This document shows, in pieces, positions 47,679 to 55,983 of a DNA stretch of 64,000 nt (positions within the stretch are counted from its first letter, which is position 1; the number at the start of each line of letters is the position of its first letter). The stretch comes from Pseudomonas quebecensis (lineage in GTDB: Bacteria > Pseudomonadota > Gammaproteobacteria > Pseudomonadales > Pseudomonadaceae): the NCBI RefSeq assembly GCF_026410085.1, contig NZ_CP112866.1:682001-746000 (forward strand). Reading direction: 5' to 3'. Under the pieces are notes generated by a model. The model did no database searches, was not told where the DNA came from, and saw only the letters and a program-made list of their open reading frames with translations. The position numbers and the translations under genes were made by a program.

Positions 47679-48067
47679 GAAGTAAGACGTTTGATCAAGG
47701 AGCAACAAATCAACGTCAGTGAACACCGGTAACGGATTGAAAAAACACATCAATCCATTGAAGCTCAGCTTGTCTTCCAAACTTGGAAGCGGGCGGTTTG
47801 CCCTGAAAGCCCGACAAGAATAGCTGGTTGTAACAAGATGAGTAATAGCGCTTCAGGACAAGGACTGTTACCGATCCGGCAACAGTCCATGGCGCCATCC
47901 ATGCTCCTGATAACCCTCCATCCACCCTGCGCATGCCCCCGCCCGCACCCCAGCCAGAGCGGCCTGTCATCCTTTCGAGCGACAGCACGAATCCCTCCTT
48001 GGTGCGCTTATCGCTCCTGACGCGCGGCAGTAGGGTGGGGCCTTCTGTCACTCACCGGGGAAGACGC
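47679..48067. other. Intergenic region upstream of the DUF1302 gene
   Basis: A 389-base stretch with no gene I can support. It contains the inverted repeat at 47862-47888 and a sigma-54-like sequence at 47890-47905 (described separately). The minus-strand terminator at 47657 could be the end of a small antisense RNA within this stretch. The minus-strand open frame here (111 codons) has no RBS and no recognisable content. Confidence 0.5.
47862..47905 (+). promoter_or_regulatory. Inverted repeat and sigma-54-like sequence upstream of DUF1302
   Basis: GGACTGTT (47862-47869) and AACAGTCC (47881-47888) are perfect eight-base arms. Immediately after them, TGGCGCCATCCATGCT (47890-47905) has GG and GC in the -24/-12 spacing of a sigma-54 promoter, differing from consensus at two positions. 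The two together could be a promoter with its activator site. The cluster's LuxR-type regulator would not normally use sigma-54, so this is only a candidate. Confidence 0.35.
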
Positions 48068-49858
48068 ATGACAAAAACAACAATGCGCGCCATCTTCACG
48101 CCACAGGCGCTGGCCGCTGCGGTTGCGTTGGGTTGCTGTGCCCACGCGCAGGCTGTTTCGTTCAACATTGGCGAGATCGAAGGGCAATTCGATTCGTCGT
48201 TGTCGGTGGGGTCGAGCTGGGGTATGCGCGACGCCGACAAGAAACTGGTCGGCACCGTCAACGGCGGTACGGGCCAGGCTTCCACGGGGGATGACGGACG
48301 CCTCAATTTCAAGAAGGGCGAGACCTTCTCCAAAATCTTCAAAGGGCTGCACGACCTCGAACTGAAGTACGGCGATACCGGCGTGTTCGTGCGCGGCAAG
48401 TACTGGTATGACTTCGAGCTCAAGGACGAAGACCGCGAATTCAAGCCAATCAGCGACCACAACCGTAAGGAAGGCGCCAAATCCAGCGGCGCAGAGATCC
48501 TCGACGCGTTCGTCTACCACAACTATTCCCTGGGCGACCTGCCGGGCACCGTGCGCGCCGGCAAGCAGGTGGTCAGCTGGGGCGAAAGCACTTTCATCGG
48601 CAACTCCATCAACAGCATCAACCCGATCGACGTCTCGGCATTCCGTCGGCCGGGCGCCGAGATCAAGGAAGGCCTGATCCCGGTGAATATGCTGTTCGCT
48701 TCCCAGAGCCTGACCAATCAACTCACGGTGGAAGGCTTCTATCAGCTGGAATGGGACCAGACCGTGCTGGATAACTGCGGCACCTTCTTCGGCGGCGACG
48801 TGGCGGCGGACGGTTGCACCAATAATTACACCGTCGGCAACCCCGCCATTCGCCCGTTGCAACCTGTTGCGGCGGCGTTCGGGCAAGGCTTTGGCGTGGT
48901 CAACGAAGGCGTGATCGTGCGGCGTGCCGGCGACCGCGATGCGCGGGATTCCGGCCAGTTCGGCGCCGCGTTGCGCTGGCTGGGCGACGACACCGAGTAC
49001 GGCCTGTACTTCATGAACTACCACAGTCGTACGCCGACCGTGGGCACTATCACCAACAACACCAGCCTGGCCACCCTCGGCGCCATCGCCGGCGCCGCCA
49101 ATCGCCTGGCCCCCGGCTCAGGCGCAGGCCTGGTGCAGAGCGTGATGCTCGGTCGTGGCCAGTACTACCTCGACTACCCGGAAGACATCCGCCTGTTCGG
49201 TGCCAGTTTCTCCACGACCTTGCCCACCGGCACGGCCTGGACCGGGGAAATCAGCTACCGACCGAATGCGCCGGTGCAACTGAACACCACCGATCTGACC
49301 CTGGCCTTGATCAATCCGGTCGCCGGGCAAGCGGCCTCGCCGATACGCAGCAACTTCGGGGATGACAATACCGGCTACCGTCGCAAGGAAATCACCCAGA
49401 TCCAGAGCTCCATGACTCAGTTCTTCGACCAGGTGCTGGGCGCCGAACGGTTGACCGTAGTGGGCGAAGCCGCTGTCGTCCACGTGGCTGGCCTGGAAGA
49501 TAAATCCAAGCTGCGTTACGGCCGCGACTCGGTGTACGGCGCTTACGGATTCCAGGGCGATACCGACGGTTTCGTTACATCCACGTCCTGGGGTTATCGC
49601 GCGCGGGCAATCCTGGACTACAACAACGCGATCGCCGGGGTGAACCTCAAGCCCAACCTGTCCTGGTCCCATGACGTTGCCGGCTACGGCCCCAACGGGC
49701 TGTTCAACAAAGGCGCCAAGGCCATCAGCGTGGGCGTCGATGCCGACTACCGCAGCACCTACACCGCCAGCCTCAGTTACACCGACTTCTTCGGCGGCGA
49801 CTACAACACCCTGACCGACCGTGACTTCCTCGCCCTCAGCTTCGGCGTGAACTTCTGA
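48068..49858 (+). CDS. DUF1302 outer-membrane protein
   Basis: A 596-residue DUF1302 protein with a signal peptide (ending CAHAQA, about 29) and a long series of amphipathic beta-strands ending in the C-terminal phenylalanine (LSFGVNF), as in outer-membrane barrels. It is followed by the DUF1329 gene, the usual pair. Such pairs occur with catabolic genes for hydrophobic compounds; an uptake or envelope function is inferred. The ATG giving MTKTTMRAIF is used. Confidence 0.88.
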   Translation: MTKTTMRAIFTPQALAAAVALGCCAHAQAVSFNIGEIEGQFDSSLSVGSSWGMRDADKKLVGTVNGGTGQASTGDDGRLNFKKGETFSKIFKGLHDLELKYGDTGVFVRGKYWYDFELKDEDREFKPISDHNRKEGAKSSGAEILDAFVYHNYSLGDLPGTVRAGKQVVSWGESTFIGNSINSINPIDVSAFRRPGAEIKEGLIPVNMLFASQSLTNQLTVEGFYQLEWDQTVLDNCGTFFGGDVAADGCTNNYTVGNPAIRPLQPVAAAFGQGFGVVNEGVIVRRAGDRDARDSGQFGAALRWLGDDTEYGLYFMNYHSRTPTVGTITNNTSLATLGAIAGAANRLAPGSGAGLVQSVMLGRGQYYLDYPEDIRLFGASFSTTLPTGTAWTGEISYRPNAPVQLNTTDLTLALINPVAGQAASPIRSNFGDDNTGYRRKEITQIQSSMTQFFDQVLGAERLTVVGEAAVVHVAGLEDKSKLRYGRDSVYGAYGFQGDTDGFVTSTSWGYRARAILDYNNAIAGVNLKPNLSWSHDVAGYGPNGLFNKGAKAISVGVDADYRSTYTASLSYTDFFGGDYNTLTDRDFLALSFGVNF

Positions 49859-49884
49859 TTTGGCTTAAAGAAGGACAAGAACGT

Positions 49885-51243
49885 ATGCGTAAGACAATTG
49901 CAGTGTTGGCCCTCAGCCTGTTGGCCGCCAACGTATGGGCAGCGGTTTCCCCGGAAGAGGCCGCCAAGCTTGGTACCACCCTCACCCCGGTGGGTGCCGA
50001 GAAGGCCGGTAACGCCGATGGCTCTATCCCCGCCTGGACCGGCGGCATCCCTAAAAACGCCGGCGCGGTGGACAGCAAAGGCTTCCTCGCCGACCCATTC
50101 GCCAGTGAAAAACCGCTGTTCGTGATCACCGCCGCCACGGTGGACAAGTACAAGGACAAACTCTCCGACGGCCAGGTGGCGATGTTCAAGCGCTACCCCG
50201 AGACCTACAAGATCCCGGTCTACCCCAGCCACCGTACGGTCAACCTGCCGCCGGATATCTACGAGTCAATCAAGCGCAGCGCGCTGAACGTCAAGGCGAT
50301 CAACGACGGCAATGGCCTGGAGAACTTCACCGGCAATCGCTACTACGCATTCCCGATTCCCAAGAACGGCGTGGAAGTGCTGTGGAACCACATCACCCGC
50401 TACCACGGCGGCAACCTGCGCCGCATCATCACCCAGGCCACCCCACAGACCAACGGCAGCTACACGCCGATCCGCTTCGAGGAAGAAGTGGCGGTGCCCC
50501 AGGCCATCCCGGATATCGACCCGGCCAAGGCGGCCAACGTGTTGAGTTACTTCAAGCAATCGGTCACCGCGCCGGCGCGCCTGGCGGGCAACGTGCTGCT
50601 GGTGCACGAAACCCTCGACCAGGTGAAGGAGCCGCGCCTGGCATGGATCTACAACGCCGGTCAGCGCCGCGTACGGCGTGCCCCGCAGGTGTCCTATGAC
50701 GGGCCGGGCACCGCGTCGGACGGCCTGCGCACCACCGACAACTTCGACATGTTCTCCGGTGCGCCCGACCGTTATGACTGGAAGCTGGTGGGCAAGAAAG
50801 AGATGTACATCCCCTATAACAGCTACAAGCTCGACTCGCCGTCGCTCAAGTACGACGACATCATCAAGGCCGGCCACATTAATCAGGATTTGACCCGCTA
50901 CGAGCTGCACCGCGTGTGGGAAGTGGTCGGCACGGTCAAACCGAGCGAGCGGCACATCTATGCCAAGCGCCACATGTACATCGACGAGGACAGCTGGCAA
51001 GTCGCGCTGGTGGATCACTATGACGGTCGTGGCCAACTGTGGCGGGTCGCCGAAGGCCATTCACAGTTCTACTACGACCATCAGGTGCCGGCGTACACCG
51101 TGGAGACCCTGTATGACTTGATCGCCGGGCGTTATATCGCGCTGGGGATGAAAAACGAGGAGAAGAGCAGCTTCGTGTTCGGGTTTGCGGCCAAGGCGGC
51201 GGACTACACGCCGGCGGCGTTGCGGGCGGAAGGCGTGCGCTGA
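49885..51243 (+). CDS. DUF1329 periplasmic protein
   Basis: A 452-residue DUF1329 protein. The signal peptide is at about 1-20 (LAANVWA), then VSPEEAAKLGTTLTPVGAEKAGN, the usual start of the mature protein. The fold in related proteins is LolA/LppX-like with a lipid-binding groove. It is co-transcribed with DUF1302, 26 bases downstream. It may carry a lipid or hydrophobic substrate across the periplasm. The family is certain, the role is inferred. Confidence 0.88.
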   Translation: MRKTIAVLALSLLAANVWAAVSPEEAAKLGTTLTPVGAEKAGNADGSIPAWTGGIPKNAGAVDSKGFLADPFASEKPLFVITAATVDKYKDKLSDGQVAMFKRYPETYKIPVYPSHRTVNLPPDIYESIKRSALNVKAINDGNGLENFTGNRYYAFPIPKNGVEVLWNHITRYHGGNLRRIITQATPQTNGSYTPIRFEEEVAVPQAIPDIDPAKAANVLSYFKQSVTAPARLAGNVLLVHETLDQVKEPRLAWIYNAGQRRVRRAPQVSYDGPGTASDGLRTTDNFDMFSGAPDRYDWKLVGKKEMYIPYNSYKLDSPSLKYDDIIKAGHINQDLTRYELHRVWEVVGTVKPSERHIYAKRHMYIDEDSWQVALVDHYDGRGQLWRVAEGHSQFYYDHQVPAYTVETLYDLIAGRYIALGMKNEEKSSFVFGFAAKAADYTPAALRAEGVR

Positions 51244-51256
51244 TCCCGGATCGAAG

Positions 51257-51282
51257 GTGGGAGGAGGCTAGCCCCCTCCCAC
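51257..51282. repeat. REP-type palindrome after DUF1329
   Basis: GTGGGAGGAGGCTAGCCCCCTCCCAC, a core of the common P. fluorescens REP family, 13 bases after the stop. Confidence 0.85.
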
Positions 51283-51397
51283 ATTGGGTTTTGTGCATGG
51301 CCTTCAATCACCCTGCTGAATACTTCTTCAACTATCGCCCGTCACAGGTCTAGGGTAAGCGTCAGGTTGCATAACAATAAAAACGCAGGATGCAGCA

Positions 51398-53899
51398 ATG
51401 ACCGCCATGACTCGCTGCCTGGACCGTCCTGGATTCATGCCTCGGCTGTCCGCCCATCATCTGCTGCGCCCACGCCTGGCCGAGCCGTTGCTGGCGTCTG
51501 TGGCGCGGGTCAGGTTGTTGTGTGCGCCTGGCGGCAGCGGCAAGAGCGCGTTGCTCGCCGAATGTGCGTTGCAGGCGCCCGTGGGGTATCAGGTGTACTG
51601 GCTGCCCCTCAATGGCGTGGCCCTCAGCCCCTTCCAATTGTGCCAGCGCCTGGCGCATACCCTTGGCATGCCCTTTACCGATGAAGCCACACTGCTGCAG
51701 GACTTGAGCCGCTGGCAAGCTCCGGCGTGGTTGTTCCTTGATGATTTCTGCCGCTGGCCCATGCCCGAGACCGATGCCTTGCTCGACCGCCTGCTCACCG
51801 CCGGCAGCCCGGCGCTGACCTGGTGGCTGGGCGCGCGGCGGCGGCCGGCGTGCAACTGGCCGCGGTTGCTGCTCGACGATGAATTGCTCGAATGCGGTGC
51901 GGAACTGGCGTTGCGCGCCGGGGAAATCCAGGCGCTGCTCTGCCATGCGCCAGGGCAGTCCGTCGAGGACGTGCTGCAGTTCAGCGCCGGCTGGTGCGCC
52001 GGTGTACGCATCGCGCTGCTGGGCGACGGGCACCCCGACAAAACCCTGCTCGACTACCTGCAACACGAACTGTTCAGCGTGCTGCCGCCCGAACTGGCCG
52101 ACGCCTGGCGCGTGCTGGCCCATCTGCCGCGCTTCAATACAGGGCTGTGCGAACACCTGTTCGGGGCCGGCGACGGTGATCAGTACCTGCGCGATCTGCT
52201 GGCCCTTGGCGCCTTTATCCAGCCGTGGGAAGACACCGACTGGCTGCAGGTTTTTCCGCCCCTGGCGCGTCTGATGCGCGACGAACCCTGGCCGACCAAG
52301 CGCTCGTGGCACCGTCGCGCCTGCCAATGGTTCACCGCCGAGCAGGACTGGCAAGCCGCCTTCGAACAGGCGCTGTTGGCCGAAGAATATGAGGTGGCGG
52401 TCAGCCTGTTGCAGCACTTCAGCTTCGAAGATCTGTTCCGCCAGCAGAACGCGTTGCTGCTGTTGCGCCTGCACGCGGAGCATGGCGATGACCTGATGCT
52501 CGGTTCGGCCCAGTTGGTGGGGCTGGTGACGGCGGCCCTGCTGTTTGCCGGGCGCTTCGAGCAGGCCGCCGTGTGCATCGACCAACTCGCACGCTTCGCT
52601 CCGCAACCGACGGCGGCCCGGCAGCGGCACTTGTTGGCACGCTGGCAGGCCCAGTGGGGCTGGTTGCTGCACTTGGGAGGGGACGCCGAGCGTTCGCGCG
52701 CGCATTTCCTCGAAGCGTTACAAGCCTTGCCCGACAGTGCCTGGACTTCGCGCCTGATGTGCCTGTCAGGGCTCACCCAGCAAGCCCTGTTGCGTGGTGA
52801 GCTGAACGTGGCGCAAACCCTGAACCGCGAAGCATTGTGCCTGGCGCGTGCCCATGGCTCATTGCTGCTGGAGGCGCTGCTGGAACTGGATCACGCCCAA
52901 TTGCTCGAACAGCGCGGCGCGCCGCACCGGGCCCAGAGCCTGCTCGAACATATGCAGGCGATGCTGCTCAAGCAGCGGCTCAAGGCCGGCCCGCTGGTCG
53001 GGCGCATTGCCCTGCGGCGCGGGCACCTGGCGCTGCGGCAGGGGCAGGACGCGCTGGCCGCCGAGTGTTTCGAGACAGGCTTGCCGATGTGCCTGCACAG
53101 TCAGGACAAGCGCGTGCTTTATGGGTTTCTGGGCCTGGCGCTGCTGGCGGCCAACCGTGGCGATTACGCCCAGGCGTTCATTCAACTGCGCGAGGCCGAA
53201 CGGCTGATGCAGCAACGCCAGGTGCCGGACACCGTGTACCGCGCGGTGTTGCTGCTGGTCAGCGGGCATTTCTGGTTGCAGCAGGGGCGTGCCGAGTTGA
53301 CCGTCGAAGCGCTGCGCCGCGTGTTGCGTCACTTTCGCGGGCCCCAGGCCAAACAAGCGCCGCCGGCCACCCTGGAACTGATCCCGCGTCTTGAATATCT
53401 GTTGGTGTTGGCCGAGGTGAAACTGGGTTGCGCCGAACAGCCGCTGGCGCGCCTGCAAGCGCTGCTGGAGGCCACCCATCAGCGCGGCATGCTGTGCCTG
53501 GAAACCGAGTTGCACTTGGTGCTGGGTGAAGTCGCCTGGCAACTGGGCGACGCCGGGCTGGCGCGTCGTTCACTGCAGACCGGATTGGAACTGGCCGCGC
53601 GCTGCCAGGTGCAGCAAGCCATTCGCGAACTGCGCCTGCGTTCGCCGGGGCTGCTGAGCGAGTTGGGGTTGGAGCCGCAGGCGTCGACGCCGGGCACGGT
53701 GCAAAACCCACTCAGCCAGCGCGAGTTGGAAGTGCTGCAGTTGATAGCCCTGGGCAATTCCAACCTGGAAATCGCCGATCGCCTGTTTATCTCCCTGCAC
53801 ACCGTCAAAACCCACGCGCGACGCATCCACAGCAAGCTCGGGGTGGAGCGGCGCACCCAGGCCGTGGCCAAGGCCAAAACCCTGGGGTTGATGACTTAG
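51398..53899 (+). CDS. Large MalT-like LuxR-family ATPase regulator
   Basis: An 833-residue LAL-type regulator. The N-terminal STAND/AAA-like ATPase has Walker A APGGSGKSALL (43-53) and the DDFCRW Walker B. A TPR-like helical region rich in Leu/Ala/Gln runs from about 330 to 750, and a LuxR helix-turn-helix is at the C-terminus (about 770-830; SQRELEVLQLIALGNSNLEIADRL). It sits directly downstream of DUF1302-DUF1329, so it likely activates that cluster in response to an inducer. Its last bases overlap the AraC gene by four. Confidence 0.9.
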   Translation: MTAMTRCLDRPGFMPRLSAHHLLRPRLAEPLLASVARVRLLCAPGGSGKSALLAECALQAPVGYQVYWLPLNGVALSPFQLCQRLAHTLGMPFTDEATLLQDLSRWQAPAWLFLDDFCRWPMPETDALLDRLLTAGSPALTWWLGARRRPACNWPRLLLDDELLECGAELALRAGEIQALLCHAPGQSVEDVLQFSAGWCAGVRIALLGDGHPDKTLLDYLQHELFSVLPPELADAWRVLAHLPRFNTGLCEHLFGAGDGDQYLRDLLALGAFIQPWEDTDWLQVFPPLARLMRDEPWPTKRSWHRRACQWFTAEQDWQAAFEQALLAEEYEVAVSLLQHFSFEDLFRQQNALLLLRLHAEHGDDLMLGSAQLVGLVTAALLFAGRFEQAAVCIDQLARFAPQPTAARQRHLLARWQAQWGWLLHLGGDAERSRAHFLEALQALPDSAWTSRLMCLSGLTQQALLRGELNVAQTLNREALCLARAHGSLLLEALLELDHAQLLEQRGAPHRAQSLLEHMQAMLLKQRLKAGPLVGRIALRRGHLALRQGQDALAAECFETGLPMCLHSQDKRVLYGFLGLALLAANRGDYAQAFIQLREAERLMQQRQVPDTVYRAVLLLVSGHFWLQQGRAELTVEALRRVLRHFRGPQAKQAPPATLELIPRLEYLLVLAEVKLGCAEQPLARLQALLEATHQRGMLCLETELHLVLGEVAWQLGDAGLARRSLQTGLELAARCQVQQAIRELRLRSPGLLSELGLEPQASTPGTVQNPLSQRELEVLQLIALGNSNLEIADRLFISLHTVKTHARRIHSKLGVERRTQAVAKAKTLGLMT

Positions 53900-54771
53900 G
53901 TGCGGAAGGCCTGGCGATACTCTCCAGGCGTGGCGCCCATGGCCTGGCCGAAGCGGCGGGTAAAATGGCTGGCGCTGCAGAAACCGCACATCAGCGCAAT
54001 CTCGCCGAGGGGCAGGGTGCCGCCACGCAACAGGCTTTGCGCTCGGGCCAGGCGGCGCGCCAGCAGGTATTGATGGGGCGGCAGACCGAAGCTTTGGCGG
54101 AACATTCGCGCGAAGTGGTATTCCGACAGTGCACACAGCCCGGCCAATTGCCCCAGGCTCAGCGGCGCCTCCAGGTGGTAGTCGATGTAGTCCACCAACA
54201 AGCGGCGCTGATGCGGCGCCAGCCCACCTTTCAAGCGCAGACCGTCGCGCAGGCCCACTTGGTTGAGCAAAGTGTGGCTGAGCAGCTCATGGGCCAGGCT
54301 GCTGGTCAGCAGACGCTCGGCGGGCTCCTGCCAATCGAGAGCGATCAACTGGTGGAAGCGGCGCGCCTGGCTGGGGTCCTCCAGGAACGTACCCTCCTGC
54401 AACTGCAAGGTGCGCGGTTCGCGGTCGAGCAGGGTCACGCAGCCGAGGGCGAATTGTTCCGGGCTGAAGTACACATGGGCCAGGCGGATCTCGCCGTTGA
54501 TCACCCACCCGGACTGATGCTCGGCGGGCAGGATGCACAGCTTGTCGGGGCCGCCCTTGGTGTCGGGTCGGTCGCGCCGAAACGTGCCGGTGCCGCCGCC
54601 CACATAGCACGACAGGGTGTGATGGCCTGGCGCCTGGTAATCCTGGGAATCGTGGTGGTTGCTCCACAAGGCCGCGGCAAGGCCGTCACCCAGCTCGGCG
54701 CAGGCCTCCAGGCGCGCGTGGGGCGAACGGTGAAGGGCTTGGAAGACTTGCAGCGATTGCAGATCCGGCAT
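53896..54771 (-). CDS. AraC-family transcriptional regulator
   Basis: A 291-residue AraC regulator with an N-terminal cupin-like sensor (about 1-180) and a C-terminal double helix-turn-helix (about 190-288; LSLGQLAGLCALSEYHFARMFRQSFG, LGEIALMCGFCSASHFTRRFGQAMG). The ATG giving MPDLQSLQVF is used instead of an upstream start. It converges with the LuxR gene, with overlapping stops, and is divergent from the EamA exporter gene, which it likely regulates. Confidence 0.87.
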   Translation of the reverse strand: MPDLQSLQVFQALHRSPHARLEACAELGDGLAAALWSNHHDSQDYQAPGHHTLSCYVGGGTGTFRRDRPDTKGGPDKLCILPAEHQSGWVINGEIRLAHVYFSPEQFALGCVTLLDREPRTLQLQEGTFLEDPSQARRFHQLIALDWQEPAERLLTSSLAHELLSHTLLNQVGLRDGLRLKGGLAPHQRRLLVDYIDYHLEAPLSLGQLAGLCALSEYHFARMFRQSFGLPPHQYLLARRLARAQSLLRGGTLPLGEIALMCGFCSASHFTRRFGQAMGATPGEYRQAFRT

Positions 54772-54909
54772 GGCGTGTACTCTCCGACGCCCTGCATCGT
54801 ACTCCGCGATGCCGGTGCTGTGCGCGGCTCGCCCGACAAAAGCGCAAGAATGTGCAAGAGCGCAGCGTGGTTTGGGGAGGACACTGGGGCTCAATCGATG
54901 GAGCCTGTT

Positions 54910-55812
54910 ATGAACCTTTTTCTGTATTTACTCACCGTGCTGATCTGGGGTACCACCTGGATCGCCCTCAAATGGCAACTGGGCGTGGTAGCGATTCCCG
55001 TGTCCATCGTTTATCGCTTCGGCCTGGCGGCGTTGGTGTTGTTTGCGTTGCTGCTGCTCAGCCGCAAGCTGCAGGTGATGAACCGGCGCGGGCACTTGAT
55101 CTGCCTGGCCCAGGGGCTGTGCCTGTTTTGCGTCAACTTCATGTGCTTTCTCACGGCCAGCCAATGGATCCCCAGCGGGCTGGTGGCGGTGGTGTTTTCC
55201 ACGGCGACGCTGTGGAACGCGTTGAACGCGCGGGTATTTTTCGGCCAGCGCGTGGCGCGCAATGTGCTGATGGGCGGTGGCCTTGGGTTGGCGGGTTTGG
55301 GGTTATTGTTCTGGCCGGAGCTGGTGGGGCACACCGCCAGCCCGCAGACCCTGCTGGGCTTGGGGTTGGCCTTGCTGGGGACGATGTGTTTCTCGGCCGG
55401 CAATCTGTTGTCGAGCCTGCAGCAGAAGGCCGGGCTCAGGCCGCTGACGACTAACGCCTGGGGCATGGCGTATGGCGCGGCGATGCTGGCGACCTGGTGC
55501 GTAGTCCGAGGGGTTCCGTTCGAGATGGATTGGAGTGCGCGATATATCGGTGCCTTGGCTTACCTGGTGATTCCGGGGTCGGTGATTGGGTTTACGGCGT
55601 ATTTGACGTTGGTCGGGCGTATGGGGCCGGAGCGCGCGGCGTATTGCACGGTGCTGTTTCCGGTGGTGGCGTTGAATGTGTCGGCGTTTGCCGAGGGCTA
55701 TCAGTGGACCGCGCCGGCGTTGGTGGGGTTGGGCTTGGTGATGGCGGGGAATGTGTTGGTGTTTCGTAAGCCTAAGGGTGTAAGCCCGGTATTGAAGGCG
55801 AGAACAGTCTGA
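54910..55812 (+). CDS. EamA/DMT-family transporter
   Basis: A 300-residue drug/metabolite exporter with ten hydrophobic segments arranged as two EamA repeats. The N-terminus is MNLFLYLLTVLIWGTTWIAL, and GGAG is six bases before the ATG. It is divergent from the AraC regulator and probably under its control. Relatives export amino acids or metabolites. The substrate cannot be read from the sequence. Confidence 0.88.
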   Translation: MNLFLYLLTVLIWGTTWIALKWQLGVVAIPVSIVYRFGLAALVLFALLLLSRKLQVMNRRGHLICLAQGLCLFCVNFMCFLTASQWIPSGLVAVVFSTATLWNALNARVFFGQRVARNVLMGGGLGLAGLGLLFWPELVGHTASPQTLLGLGLALLGTMCFSAGNLLSSLQQKAGLRPLTTNAWGMAYGAAMLATWCVVRGVPFEMDWSARYIGALAYLVIPGSVIGFTAYLTLVGRMGPERAAYCTVLFPVVALNVSAFAEGYQWTAPALVGLGLVMAGNVLVFRKPKGVSPVLKARTV

Positions 55813-55885
55813 CCAGGTGGCAGGCGGCAAGTCCTAATGCCCGTCAGTGAAGGAATCAGTGAGTGAATTTCTGCCCTGGACCGGA

Positions 55886-55920
55886 CCAAAATGTGGGAGG
55901 GGGCTTGCCCCCTCCCACTT
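55886..55920. repeat. REP palindrome between the EamA and norR genes
   Basis: A near-ideal REP of the most common type: GTGGGAGGGGGCTTGCCCCCTCCCAC flanked by AAAAT and TTTT. It lies between the convergent EamA and norR genes. Confidence 0.92.
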
Positions 55921-55983
55921 TTGATAGTCATTGCCTGGGGTGGATCTGACTGGCATCAAGACTTGCCCCCTCATTTCACCGAG

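Noticed and set aside
47716..48051. Minus-strand 111-codon frame before DUF1302
   Set aside because: No RBS, no recognised motif, composition unlike neighbouring genes; retained only as a possible non-coding transcript region.
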